From NCBI GenBank assembly GCA_022843945.1, contig JALHMR010000002.1, positions 136,073 through 200,072 of the forward strand: DNA of 64,000 bases. Reading direction: 5' to 3'. The notes under the pieces were generated by a model. It worked only from the letters and a program-made list of their open reading frames with translations. It did no database searches and was not told where the DNA came from. Made by a program: the position numbers and the translations under genes. Positions 18,540-27,900 of the stretch are shown here, piece after piece (position 1 is the first letter of the stretch; each line of letters opens with the position of its first letter). Source of the stretch: Rhodospirillaceae bacterium. GTDB lineage: Bacteria > Pseudomonadota > Alphaproteobacteria > CACIAM-22H2.

Positions 18540-20405
18540 CTACCGGCGCCTGGCGAGTTTGTCGTAGCCCGGGCCGCGATCGATCATCGGCGGCTTGCCG
18601 CGGCGCTTGCCGGCCAGGCGCTTGCGCAAGGCCGCCGTCTTCTTCGCGTCGACCGCCAGCAGGCCTTTGCGTTTCGCCAGCACCACGCCGTAATCCTCGC
18701 GCGCCGCCTTGGCCGAGACCTTGCCCTGGTTGACGTCGATCAGCACGCGCTCGGGCTCGCGGGTCAGCGGGTCGCCCCAGCCGCCGCCGCCGGTGGTGAT
18801 GACGCGCACGACCCGGCCGGCCTTCATGGGCTCGCCGTCGACCAGGCCGCCGAGATCCTTGGGCTTCTTGCCCAGCGCATCGACGGTGACGCGGAAGGGC
18901 TGGCCGGCCTTACCGCCGTTGAGCCCGTAGCAGCCGAGCCGCACGCGGTCGGCGGTGACGATGGTGTGGCAGTCGACCAGCGCCCGGTAATGCTTCTCGT
19001 AGCCGAGGCCGCCGCGCCGGAATCCGGCGCCGCCGGAGTCAGTGCGCAGCGCCAGCTTCTCGACGATGACGGGGAAGCGGTTCTCGGTGAACTCGGCCGG
19101 CTGGTTTCTGGAGTCAGGGACAATATGAATGGCGTCGTTGCCGTCGGCGTAATAGCGCCCGCCCGAACCGCCGCCCAGGACTTCGCGGGACAGGAAGGAT
19201 TTGCCGTTCGCATCGGTGCCGTAGAAGCCGGTGTAGCGGATGGTCTCCTGGTCGGCCGGCATGCGGCCCTTTACGGCCTGCGCCACCACGCCGGCCAGCA
19301 GGCCGAGCGAGCGCAGCAGCACGAAGGAGCGCGCGTTGGTCGCGGCCGGCCATTCCGGCGTGATCAGCGTGCCCTTGGGCGGGAAGACGACGTCGAAGAC
19401 CTCGCACACGCCTTCGTTGACGTGGATCTCGGCTGCTCTCTCTGGCGTTTCCGCCAGATTACGGAGAATAGGAGCGATCCATTTAATCAAGAACGCGCCG
19501 TCGGCGTAGTCGGCCGGCCAGTTGATCGGGCCGGTGGATTGCGGGTCGGTGCCGTTGAAGTCGAGGGTGATGCGCTCACCCTTCTTGGTCATCGTGAGGG
19601 CGAGCTTGTGCAGCTTGGGATCGGTGACGCCGTCGTGCTCGACGAAGTCTTCCCAGTAATAGGTGCCGTCGGCGATCCTGGGCAGCAGCTCCTTGCGGTA
19701 GATGTCGCGGCACTTGTCGAGGATGGCCTGGAAACAGGCCTCGACCGTGTCGGCGCCAAAGCGTTGGAAGAGCTCGGCCATGCGCTTGGCGCCCATCAGG
19801 CAGGCCTGGACCTCGCTGTCGAGATCGGCGGCCAGCATCTCCGGCACGCGGGTGTTGCGCTTGACGATCTTGAAGGCCTCGTCGTTGCGCACGCCCTCGC
19901 TGTAGAGCTTGATCGGCGGGATGGCGAGGCCTTCCTCGAACACGGTCACCGCCGTGCCCGGCATCGAGCCTGGCACCCGGCCGCCGATATCGTCGTGATG
20001 GCCGAAGGCCTGGATGTAGGCGACGACGGTACCGTCATGGAACACCGGCACGGTCGAGCACATGTCGGGCAGGTGCCCGATGCTGCCTTCGGTCAGATAG
20101 GTGTCGTTCATCAGGAAGACGTCGCCGGGCTTCATCGTCTCCGGCGGGTAGTCGCGCACCACGGCCTGCGGCATGGCCGAATAGGAGCGCCCCGTCAGCT
20201 TGCGGCAGTAGCGGTCGAACAGGCCAACGCGGTAGTCGTGCGCCTCGCGGATCATCGGGCTGCGCGCGGTGCGCTCGATGGCGAACTCGATCTCGGCTTC
20301 GATCGAGTTGAGCGTGCCCTCGACGATCTGCAGCACGATCGGGTCGACGTCGCGCGGGGCGAGCTTCTTGGGCGGGACGGGCCAGGGCTTCGTGGAAGAG
20401 CTCAT
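18540..20405 (-). CDS. hyuB: Hydantoinase B/oxoprolinase-family subunit
   Basis: A 621-residue HyuB-type subunit with the family segments DPIVLQIVEGTLNSIEAEIE at the start, GDVFLMNDTYLTEGSIGHLPD, then FGHHDDIGGRVPGS, whose His/Asp residues lie at the metal site in this family. With HyuA it forms ATP-dependent hydrolases or carboxylases that act on cyclic amides or ketones: 5-oxoproline, N-methylhydantoin, acetone or acetophenone. The C-terminus is basic and repeat-poor. Its start overlaps the hyuA stop. The nearby heterocycle genes favour a hydantoin or similar cyclic ureide. Confidence 0.9.
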   Translation of the reverse strand: MSSSTKPWPVPPKKLAPRDVDPIVLQIVEGTLNSIEAEIEFAIERTARSPMIREAHDYRVGLFDRYCRKLTGRSYSAMPQAVVRDYPPETMKPGDVFLMNDTYLTEGSIGHLPDMCSTVPVFHDGTVVAYIQAFGHHDDIGGRVPGSMPGTAVTVFEEGLAIPPIKLYSEGVRNDEAFKIVKRNTRVPEMLAADLDSEVQACLMGAKRMAELFQRFGADTVEACFQAILDKCRDIYRKELLPRIADGTYYWEDFVEHDGVTDPKLHKLALTMTKKGERITLDFNGTDPQSTGPINWPADYADGAFLIKWIAPILRNLAETPERAAEIHVNEGVCEVFDVVFPPKGTLITPEWPAATNARSFVLLRSLGLLAGVVAQAVKGRMPADQETIRYTGFYGTDANGKSFLSREVLGGGSGGRYYADGNDAIHIVPDSRNQPAEFTENRFPVIVEKLALRTDSGGAGFRRGGLGYEKHYRALVDCHTIVTADRVRLGCYGLNGGKAGQPFRVTVDALGKKPKDLGGLVDGEPMKAGRVVRVITTGGGGWGDPLTREPERVLIDVNQGKVSAKAAREDYGVVLAKRKGLLAVDAKKTAALRKRLAGKRRGKPPMIDRGPGYDKLARRR

Positions 20406-22504
20406 CGCACCACCTCCAGCCGGGCAGCACCGGCACGGCGGATGACCAGGATGCCGTGCGGATCGACCTCAAGGGTCTGACCGGGGAAGACGACGCTGGT
20501 CGAGCCGAACTCCTCGACGATCACGGGGCCCTCGAACCGCCAGCCAGGCGGCAGCGTAGCGCGGTCGTAGACGGCCGTGTCGCGGAAGGCGCCGGCGAAC
20601 CACACCGGGCGCACGGCCTTGCGCGCCGGGGTGACGCCGTCGCGCATCTCGAGGCGCGGCAGGGTCGGCCGGTCGATGACGCCGAAGCCGGAGACCGAGA
20701 GGTTGACCAGCTCGATCTTCTGCTCGCCTTTGTAGTCGTAGCCGAAGGTGCGGCGATGCGCCGCATGGAAGGCATCGGCCAGCCTGGCGAAGAACGTCTT
20801 GTCGACCGTGCCGCCGGGGGCGGTGACCCGCACCTCCATCGACTGGCCGGCGTAGCGGATATCGGCCTCGCGCACGAGGCGGATGTGGGATGCGTCGATG
20901 CCGTCGCGGCGCAGCGTCTCGGTCGCGTCACGCTCGAGCCCGGCATAGAGGCTGGCGACCGTCTTCAGGTCGACCGTGTCCTCGTGCATCACCTTGGTGG
21001 TGATGTGGTCGGTGCGCCAGTCGACGGCGAGCAGACCAAAAGCGGACAGGTTGCCCGGGTTGGGCGGCACGATGCAGGCCTTCATGCTCAAAAGGTCCAT
21101 CACCGCCGCCGACTGCGCCGGGCCGGCGCCGCCGAAGGAGAGCAGCGCGAAGTCGCGCGGGTCGATGCCGCGCTGGATGGTCATCTGGCGGATGCAGTTG
21201 GCCTGGTTCCAGTTGGCGATCTCGATGATGCCCTCGGCCAGGGCTTCGGCCGACATCTTGCGCCCGAGCTTTTCGGCCAGCGCCGCGAGACCGGTGCGCG
21301 AGCGCTCGACGTTGAGCGCGATGCCGCCGCCGATCAGCGCCGGCGGCAGGCGGCCAAGCACCAGGTTGGCGTCGGTAATCGTCGGCTCGTTGCCGCCCTT
21401 GGGGTAGCACATCGGCCCCGGCTCGGCGCCGGCGCTGCGGGGGCCGACCCTGAGATGGCCTTCGCGGCTGACCCAGGCGATCGAGCCGCCACCGGTGCCG
21501 ATGGTCTCGATGCTGATCATCGGGATGCGCACGGGGAAGGGGCCGACCGAGCCGCCATTGGTGACGTGCGGCTTGCCGTCCTCGATCAGGCAGAGATCGG
21601 TCGAGGTGCCGCCGGCATCCAAAGTCACCACGCTGTCGAAGCCGGCGATCCGGGCGACCACGGCGCTGCCCAGGGCGCCCGCCGCGGGGCCGGACAGGGC
21701 GGTGGTGATCGGCTTGTGCACGATCTGCTCGGCGCTCATCACGCCGCCGCTCGACTGCATGACCAGGAACGGCTTCTCGCGCAGGCCCGGCCCGAGCTCG
21801 TCGTGGATGCGCTTGAGGTAGCGCTCCATGTGCGGCTTGACGAAGGCGTCGACCAGCGTGGTCACGGCGCGTTCGTATTCGCGATATTCCGGCAGCACGT
21901 CGCAGGACAGCGACACGGTGCATTCCGGGTATTCCTTCTTCAGGATCTCGGCGACCCGGCGCTCGTGCCGGTCGTTGGCGTAGGAATGGATGAGGCAGAC
22001 GCCGATCGCCCGGATGCCGCGCTGCTTGAAATAGCGCGCCGCCTCGCGGGCGGACTTTTCCTCGAGCTTGCGCAGCTCCTTGCCCTGGAAGTTGAGCCGG
22101 CCGCCGACCTCGCGCACCAGGTCCAAAGGCACGATGCGCTCGGGCTTCACCCAGAAGTAGGAATTGCCATAGCCCTCGGGCACCGACTGGCGGGCGATCT
22201 CCAGGATATGGCGGAAGCCTTCGGTGACGATCAGGCCGAGCGAGTCGATCTCGCCCTGCAGCAGGGCGTTGGTGGCCACCGTCGTGCCGTGGGCCAGGCC
22301 GACGACCTGGTCGATCGACGCCCCGCCCTGCTCGAGGACCTGCTTGACCCCGCGCACCAGCCCGATGGCCGGGTTGGAGGGCGTGCTGGCCACCTTGGTG
22401 ACCCGCATGGCGCCGGAGGCGCCATCGACGGAAACGATATCGGTGAAGGTGCCGCCGGTGTCGATGCCGATGCGAAGCGAGGCAGGGCGGGCGATGGTCG
22501 TCAT
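20402..22504 (-). CDS. hyuA: Hydantoinase A/oxoprolinase-family ATPase subunit
   Basis: A 700-residue HyuA-type subunit of the actin/acetate-kinase-like ATPase fold. It opens with RIGIDTGGTFTDIVSVDGAS, the phosphate-binding loop, and has VTLDAGGTSTDLCLIEDG and SFGGAGPAQSAAV later, all diagnostic. It phosphorylates the cyclic amide or carbonyl substrate that HyuB then hydrolyses. It is the first recognisable gene of the minus-strand hyuA-hyuB-FAD-FeS-Mo-NCS2-amidohydrolase run. The about 160 bp upstream of it likely holds its promoter, although no motif stands out. Confidence 0.92.
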   Translation of the reverse strand: MTTIARPASLRIGIDTGGTFTDIVSVDGASGAMRVTKVASTPSNPAIGLVRGVKQVLEQGGASIDQVVGLAHGTTVATNALLQGEIDSLGLIVTEGFRHILEIARQSVPEGYGNSYFWVKPERIVPLDLVREVGGRLNFQGKELRKLEEKSAREAARYFKQRGIRAIGVCLIHSYANDRHERRVAEILKKEYPECTVSLSCDVLPEYREYERAVTTLVDAFVKPHMERYLKRIHDELGPGLREKPFLVMQSSGGVMSAEQIVHKPITTALSGPAAGALGSAVVARIAGFDSVVTLDAGGTSTDLCLIEDGKPHVTNGGSVGPFPVRIPMISIETIGTGGGSIAWVSREGHLRVGPRSAGAEPGPMCYPKGGNEPTITDANLVLGRLPPALIGGGIALNVERSRTGLAALAEKLGRKMSAEALAEGIIEIANWNQANCIRQMTIQRGIDPRDFALLSFGGAGPAQSAAVMDLLSMKACIVPPNPGNLSAFGLLAVDWRTDHITTKVMHEDTVDLKTVASLYAGLERDATETLRRDGIDASHIRLVREADIRYAGQSMEVRVTAPGGTVDKTFFARLADAFHAAHRRTFGYDYKGEQKIELVNLSVSGFGVIDRPTLPRLEMRDGVTPARKAVRPVWFAGAFRDTAVYDRATLPPGWRFEGPVIVEEFGSTSVVFPGQTLEVDPHGILVIRRAGAARLEVVR

Positions 22505-22667
22505 GCTGGCGTCACCGGTTCAGAGGGGGAAGAAGTCCCCAAGAACGGGGGCTCGCGGCCTGCTGACTCGGGCGTGCCGTCTCCCCCGGCGGCAAAAGTA
22601 TCCGCTCCGGCCGGGAGACGAGTCAAAGCGTCGTTGTCGATGGGGATATCGGTAAATCCGATACCGG

Positions 22668-23264
22668 CTAGTCCCGGGGCTTGGACAGCTGAAAGGTGAG
22701 GTGCGCTTTCACGGTCGGCCATTCGGCCGCGACGATCGAGTAGACGCAGGTGTCGCGCAGCGTGCCGTTGGGCGCGACCTGGTGGCTGCGCAGGATGCCG
22801 TCGAGCTTGGCGCCCAGTCGCTCGATGCCGCGCCGGCTCTGCTGGTTGAAGAAATGTGTGCGGAACTCGACGGCGATGCAGCCGAGCGCCTCGAAGGCGT
22901 GGGTGAGCAGCACCAGCTTGCACTGGGTGTTGATCGCGGTGCGCTGGGTGCTCTTGCGATACCAGGTGGAGCCGATCTCCACGCGCCGGTTCGCCGCATC
23001 GATGTTCATATAGGTGGTCATGCCGACGGCCTTGCCGCCGGCCGCGTCGATCACGGCGAAGGGCAGCATGGAGCCCGCCTTCTGCAGGCTCAGCCGGCGG
23101 TCGATCTCGGCGCTCATCTTCCCGGGTTCAGGGATCGCCGTGTACCAGAGGTTCCACAGCTCGCCGTCCTTCACCGCCTCGACCAGGTCGTCGTGATGGC
23201 GCGGGGCGAGCGGTTCGAGCGTGGCGCCGGCGGCGCGCAGGGTGACGGGTTCGGGCCAAGGCAT
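22668..23264 (-). CDS. GNAT-family N-acetyltransferase, RimJ/RimL-like
   Basis: A 198-residue protein with the Acetyltransf_3 pattern: TLEPLAPRHHDDL at the start, PFAVIDAAGGKAVGMTTYMN for the central strands, VEIGSTWYRKSTQRTAINTQ for the acetyl-CoA loop, and an FNQQSRRGIERLGAKLDG motif with the conserved Asn. Members acetylate protein N-termini, amino acids or small amines. The target is unknown. It lies 18 bp downstream of the LysR-type gene in the same direction, so the two are probably co-transcribed. Confidence 0.88.
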   Translation of the reverse strand: MPWPEPVTLRAAGATLEPLAPRHHDDLVEAVKDGELWNLWYTAIPEPGKMSAEIDRRLSLQKAGSMLPFAVIDAAGGKAVGMTTYMNIDAANRRVEIGSTWYRKSTQRTAINTQCKLVLLTHAFEALGCIAVEFRTHFFNQQSRRGIERLGAKLDGILRSHQVAPNGTLRDTCVYSIVAAEWPTVKAHLTFQLSKPRD

Positions 23265-23282
23265 GGTGATCTCTCCGGGTGT

Positions 23283-24176
23283 TCAGTCGCGCAGCGCCTG
23301 GCGCAGGCGGGTGACGAAGGCTTCCTTGCGCCGCGACATCGGCTGGCGGCGGCGGAACAGGCTGAAGGTGACGCGCCGCGGCGGTGTCAGCGCCAGCACC
23401 TTGAGAACACCGAGCTTCGCCTCGATCTCGGCGCAGGCGCGCGGCACGATGGCGACACCGGCGCCCGACTGGACGATGACCTTCATGGTCTCGATGTTGT
23501 CGGCGATGGCCAGGATGTTGGGGCGCAGCCCCAGATCGGCGAACATGGCCATGACCACGTCGCCGTAGCCGACCGTCAGCTCGCTCATGATAATCGGCTC
23601 GGCGCCCAGTTGCCCAAGATCGACGGGACGCCGGGACCCGGCGAGCTTGTGTCTCGCCGGGACAATGAGCGCCATCTCCGCCTGCGCCAGCCGCTCGAAG
23701 ATCAGCCCGGCCGGCACGCGGTCGGGGTCGGACTCGATGGCGATGCCGACATCGATGCGCTCCTCGTGCAGGTCGCTGAAGATGCTTTTGGTCGGAGCCG
23801 TGACGATCTCCAGGCGGAAGCCCTGCAGCGCCTCGTCGGCATCGCCGAACAGCCGCGGCATGAATATAGGCGCCATGCCCGAGCCCATGCCCAGGGTGAG
23901 CGCATCCGCCGGCACACCGCGCAGCCGCCGCGCGGTGTCCGACAGGCTGAGCACATCGCCGACCACGCGCTCGGCTTCGTAGAGAAACGTGCGGCCGCGC
24001 TCGGTCAGCTCGATGCCGCGGCCGGTGCGGCGGAAGAGCGGAAAACCGACTTCGTCCTCGAGCAGCTTCACCTGCTCGCTGACCGCCGATTGCGAGATGT
24101 TCAGGCGCGCCGCGGCCTTGGTGAAGCTGCGCTCCTTGGCCACCGAGAGCGCGTAGCGGATCTGTCGGAATTCCAT
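23283..24176 (-). CDS. LysR-family transcriptional regulator
   Basis: A 297-residue LysR-type regulator. The winged helix-turn-helix is at residues 1-60 (MEFRQIRYALSVAKERSFTK, then AAARLNISQSAVSEQVKLLE), followed by a two-lobed effector domain. The ATG at 24176 fits the family start; a longer frame upstream is not supported. The gene is divergent from the Dpp-type operon (start 24352), with 175 bp between them, the usual arrangement for a LysR protein controlling the divergent unit. The effector is unknown. Confidence 0.9.
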   Translation of the reverse strand: MEFRQIRYALSVAKERSFTKAAARLNISQSAVSEQVKLLEDEVGFPLFRRTGRGIELTERGRTFLYEAERVVGDVLSLSDTARRLRGVPADALTLGMGSGMAPIFMPRLFGDADEALQGFRLEIVTAPTKSIFSDLHEERIDVGIAIESDPDRVPAGLIFERLAQAEMALIVPARHKLAGSRRPVDLGQLGAEPIIMSELTVGYGDVVMAMFADLGLRPNILAIADNIETMKVIVQSGAGVAIVPRACAEIEAKLGVLKVLALTPPRRVTFSLFRRRQPMSRRKEAFVTRLRQALRD

Positions 24177-24351
24177 GGCTGTCCCGGGCGGGATAGTAGC
24201 GTTGGCGCGGACCCGGCGCACCCCGTTTGGGTTGGAAACATGAGGGAAATCTCCGGGGGATGAGGCGTGCTCAACTTGACTCCCGCCGCCCGCCGCGCTC
24301 TCCTCGGGCCATAAGAGGGTGCCGCAGGGTGCGCCGCCCCATGGAGGTTTC

Positions 24352-25932
24352 ATGAAGAAGGTTGCTTTGGCGCTGGCCGCCGTGCTGGCGACGACGGGTG
24401 TTGCATCGGCCCAGACCCCGCGCGACACGCTGGTGGTCGGCTGGAAGTTCGACGACATCCTGTCGCTGGATCCGCATGAGAGTTTCGAGTTCGCCGGCTC
24501 TGAGTTCGGCGCCCAGGTCTATGACAAGCTGATCACCTTCGATCCGCAGAATATCGGCCCGATCAAGCCGGGCGTGGCGGAGAGCTGGTCGGTCTCGGGT
24601 GACGGCAAGGTCATCACCTTCAAGGTCCGCCAGGGCATCAAGTTCCATTCCGGCAATCCGCTGACCGCCGAGGACGTGGCTTACTCGGTGCAGCGCGCCG
24701 TGACCATGAACAAGTCGCCGGCCTTCATCATCACGCAGTTCGGCCTCAACAAGGACAACGTCAAGGACAAGGCCAAGGCGGTCGATGCCTCGACCTTCAC
24801 CATCGAGACGGACAAGGCCTACGCGACGAGCTTCGTGCTCAACTGCCTGTCGGCCAACGTCTCGTCGATCGTCGATTCCAAGCTTGTGAAGTCGAACGAG
24901 AAGGACGGCGACTGGGGCAATACCTGGCTCAAGACCAACTCCGCCGGCTCCGGCGCGTTCAAGCTGACGCAGTGGCGGGCCAACGAGACGCTGAGCTACG
25001 AGCGCAACGACGCCTACTGGCAGGGCGCGCCGAAGCTCCGCCGCGTCGTCGGCCGCTACATGGCCGATGCCAACACCCGCCGCCTGGCCCTGGAGAAGGG
25101 CGATATCGACGTCGCCCGCGACCTGCAATCCGACCAGGTGAAGGCGCTGCAGAGCAACGCCAACGTCAACGTGCGATCGATTCGCAAGGCGTATATCTGG
25201 TATCTCGGGCTCAGCACCAAGCATGAGCACCTGAAGAAGCCGCAGGTCCAGCAGGCGCTCAAGCACCTGATCGATTATGACCAGGTGGCCAACACCGTGC
25301 TGGCCGGCGCCTACGCCAACCAGCAGACCATCATCCCGCAGGGCTTCCTCGGCTCTATCGACGACAAGCCGTTCAAGCTCGACGTCGCCAAGGCCAAGCA
25401 GCTCCTGGCCGAGGCGGGCGTGCCCAACGGCTTCTCCGTCACGATGGATGTGACCAACACCTATCCCTCGCCGGAGATCGCCCAGGCGATCCAGGCGACC
25501 TTCGCCCAGGCCGGGGTGAAGCTCGAGCTGATCCCGGGCGATTTCCGGGCGACGCTGACCAAGTACCGGGCGCGCAACCACGACATCTATGTCGGCCGCT
25601 GGGGCTCGGATTTCCTCGATCCGCACTCCAACGCGGACACCTTCGCCAAGAACGTCAACAATGCCGACGACGCCCCCGCCAAGCCGCTGGCCTGGCGCAA
25701 CTCCTGGCAGAGCAAGGAGTTCTCGGACATGGTGGAAGCGGCGATGATCGAGCGCGACACCGAGAAGCGTAAGCAGATCTACGAGAACCTGCAGCGCAAG
25801 TTCACCCAGAGCTCGCCTTTCGTGGTCGCCTTCCAGAACACGGAGCTCGTGGCGGAGCGCAAGAACGTCAAGGGCCTGGCCATCGGCCCGATCTCGGAGA
25901 CCACGTTCTTCCGCATGGTCGAGAAGAACTGA
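24352..25932 (+). CDS. Peptide/nickel-type ABC transporter substrate-binding protein (family 5)
   Basis: A 526-residue exported binding protein of the DppA/OppA family. The signal peptide is MKKVALALAAVLATTGVASA, and the ATG has GGAGG 5 nt upstream. Typical segments are SLDPHESFEFAGSEFG near the mature start, KFHSGNPLTAEDVAYSV and the C-terminal ERDTEKRKQIYENLQ. Family members bind di- or oligopeptides, but also opines, glutathione, sugars and nickel complexes. The four following genes complete the importer. Confidence 0.92.
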   Translation: MKKVALALAAVLATTGVASAQTPRDTLVVGWKFDDILSLDPHESFEFAGSEFGAQVYDKLITFDPQNIGPIKPGVAESWSVSGDGKVITFKVRQGIKFHSGNPLTAEDVAYSVQRAVTMNKSPAFIITQFGLNKDNVKDKAKAVDASTFTIETDKAYATSFVLNCLSANVSSIVDSKLVKSNEKDGDWGNTWLKTNSAGSGAFKLTQWRANETLSYERNDAYWQGAPKLRRVVGRYMADANTRRLALEKGDIDVARDLQSDQVKALQSNANVNVRSIRKAYIWYLGLSTKHEHLKKPQVQQALKHLIDYDQVANTVLAGAYANQQTIIPQGFLGSIDDKPFKLDVAKAKQLLAEAGVPNGFSVTMDVTNTYPSPEIAQAIQATFAQAGVKLELIPGDFRATLTKYRARNHDIYVGRWGSDFLDPHSNADTFAKNVNNADDAPAKPLAWRNSWQSKEFSDMVEAAMIERDTEKRKQIYENLQRKFTQSSPFVVAFQNTELVAERKNVKGLAIGPISETTFFRMVEKN

Positions 25933-25940
25933 GACTGAAG

Positions 25941-25968
25941 CGGCGGCCGGGCACGTCCCCGGCCGCCG
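25941..25968 (+). other. GC-rich stem-loop between binding-protein and permease genes
   Basis: An 11-bp perfect stem (25941-25951 with 25958-25968) and 6-nt loop, with no T-run after it. It probably protects the binding-protein mRNA 3' end and reduces read-through into the permease genes. The next start codon (25978) follows within 10 nt and is preceded by CTCCTCC rather than a ribosome site. Confidence 0.55.
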
Positions 25969-25977
25969 GGCTCCTCC

Positions 25978-26982
25978 ATGCTCCGTAAGCTCGCCGGTCT
26001 TTCCGGCTCCATCGTCCTGACCGTTCTCGGTCTGCTGGCGGTGACCTTCGTCATCGGCCGGGTTGTGCCGATCGATCCCGTCCTCTCGGTGATCGGCGAG
26101 AACGCGCCGCCGGGCGCCTACGAGAGGGCGCGCGCCGATCTGGGCCTTGACCAGCCGCTCCACGTGCAGTTTGGCCGTTTCGTGAAGAAGGCGGTCACGG
26201 GCGATTTCGGCGTCTCGGTGCTGACCGCGCGGCCGGTGATCGACGATCTCAAACGGGTTTTCCCTGCCACGATCGAGCTCGCAAGCCTGGCGACGCTGAT
26301 CGGCGTGCTGCTCGGCGTGCCTCTCGGCATCGTCGCCGCCGTGCGGCACCAGACCTGGGTCGATCACCTCGCTCGTATCCTGGCCTTGATCGGCCATTCC
26401 GTGCCGGTCTTCTGGATCGGCCTGATGGGTCTGCTCGTCTTCTATGCGGAACTCGGCTGGGTCGGCGGGCCGGGACGGCAGAGCATCGCCTTCCTCGACA
26501 TCGTGCCCGTGCGCACGGGCATGATCCTGCTCGACTGCCTGATCGATGGTGACTTCGAATCGCTGGCCGATGCCTTCCGCCACATCGTCCTGCCGGCCAG
26601 CGTGCTCGGGCTCTTCTCGCTCGCCTATATCTGCCGCATGACGCGCAGCTTCATGATCGAGCAGCTCAGCAAGGAATACATAACGGCGGCGCGCATCAAA
26701 GGTCTCAGCGAGTGGCGCGTGGTCATGGGGCACGCCTTGCGCAACATCGCCGTGCCGCTGGTGACGGTCATCGCGCTGTCCTACGGCTATCTTCTCGAGG
26801 GCTCGGTGCTGACCGAGACGGTCTTCGCCTGGCCGGGTCTGGGCAACTACCTGACCGACTCGCTGCTGCGCTCCGACATGAACGGCGTGCTCGGCGGCAC
26901 GATCGTGATCGGCGCCATCTTCATCGGGCTCAACCTGCTGTCCGACATCCTCTATCGCTTGCTCGATCCGAGGACGCGATGA
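25978..26982 (+). CDS. Dipeptide-type ABC transporter permease (DppB class)
   Basis: A 334-residue inner-membrane permease. The N-terminal helix is followed by the class motif VIGENAPPGAYERARADLGL and a large periplasmic loop, then the BPD_transp core with EAA loop YITAARIKGLSEWRVVMGHALRN and the ending VLGGTIVIGAIFIGLNLLSD. No Shine-Dalgarno sequence is visible at the ATG, so translation may be weak or depend on the hairpin just upstream. Its stop overlaps the start of the second permease gene. Confidence 0.9.
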   Translation: MLRKLAGLSGSIVLTVLGLLAVTFVIGRVVPIDPVLSVIGENAPPGAYERARADLGLDQPLHVQFGRFVKKAVTGDFGVSVLTARPVIDDLKRVFPATIELASLATLIGVLLGVPLGIVAAVRHQTWVDHLARILALIGHSVPVFWIGLMGLLVFYAELGWVGGPGRQSIAFLDIVPVRTGMILLDCLIDGDFESLADAFRHIVLPASVLGLFSLAYICRMTRSFMIEQLSKEYITAARIKGLSEWRVVMGHALRNIAVPLVTVIALSYGYLLEGSVLTETVFAWPGLGNYLTDSLLRSDMNGVLGGTIVIGAIFIGLNLLSDILYRLLDPRTR

Positions 26983-27890
26983 GCGGGGCGGCCTCAACCT
27001 TGCGCGACTATCTCACCACGCCGACGCCGCGTTCGCGCCGGCATGCAGCACTGCAGCGTGCCTGGCTCGCCTGGCGGCGGCTGCGTAACAATCCCACGGC
27101 GATGGCCGGGCTGGGGATCATCGTCCTCATCGTTCTGGTCGCTGCCTTCGCGCCATGGATCGCGACGCATTCTCCTTTCGAGCAGAACCTGAACAACCGG
27201 CTGGCGCCGCCCAGTGCCGCGCACTGGCTGGGTACGGACGAGTTCGGGCGCGACGTCTATTCGCGCCTGGTTTACGGCTCGCGCGTCGCACTGCGCATCA
27301 TCGGGCTGGTCACCGTCATCACCGGCCCGATCGGTCTGCTGATCGGCGCCATTGCCGGCTATGCCGGCGGCTGGGTCGATGCGGCGTTGATGCGCATCAC
27401 TGACATCTTCCTCGCCTTTCCGCGTCTGATCCTGGCTCTGGCCCTGACCTCGGCGCTGGGCCCGAACATCGACAATGCCATCCTGGCCATCGGCATCACC
27501 GGCTGGCCGCCGCTCGCTCGCCTGGCGCGAGCCGAAACCCTCACCATCCGGGCCAGTGATTTTATCGCCGCCGCGCGCGTGATCGGCGCCTCGGCCACCC
27601 GCATTGTCGTCGGCCATGTCATGCCGCTTTGCATGCCGTCGCTGATCGTACGCCTGACCCTCGACATGGCCGGCGTGATCCTGATCGCCGCCGGTCTCGG
27701 CTTCCTCGGCCTGGGCGCGCAGCCGCCACAGCCGGAATGGGGGGCGATGATCGCCGCCGGCCGCAAGTTCGTCTTCGACCAGTGGTGGATCGCCGCCATT
27801 CCCGGCATTGCCATCTGCGTGCTGAGCCTCGGCTTCAACCTGTTCGGTGATGGGCTGCGCGACGCCCTCGATCCGAAAACGCATTCTTGA
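26979..27890 (+). CDS. Dipeptide-type ABC transporter permease (DppC class)
   Basis: A 303-residue permease. The N-terminal OppC_N segment (RAWLAWRRLRNNPTAMAGLG) precedes the first helix, HWLGTDEFGRDVYSRLVYGS is the hallmark of the class, and the EAA loop reads FIAAARVIGASATRIVVGHV. It pairs with the DppB-class permease to form the channel. The ATG at 26979 overlaps the upstream stop codon, which decides the start against a longer upstream frame. Confidence 0.92.
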   Translation: MSGAASTLRDYLTTPTPRSRRHAALQRAWLAWRRLRNNPTAMAGLGIIVLIVLVAAFAPWIATHSPFEQNLNNRLAPPSAAHWLGTDEFGRDVYSRLVYGSRVALRIIGLVTVITGPIGLLIGAIAGYAGGWVDAALMRITDIFLAFPRLILALALTSALGPNIDNAILAIGITGWPPLARLARAETLTIRASDFIAAARVIGASATRIVVGHVMPLCMPSLIVRLTLDMAGVILIAAGLGFLGLGAQPPQPEWGAMIAAGRKFVFDQWWIAAIPGIAICVLSLGFNLFGDGLRDALDPKTHS

Positions 27891-27900
27891 TGAGCGAGGC

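Noticed and set aside
24271-26997. 908-codon minus-strand open frame
   Set aside because: It lies opposite the DppA and DppB-class genes and has His/Arg/Asp-rich text typical of antisense frames in high-GC DNA.
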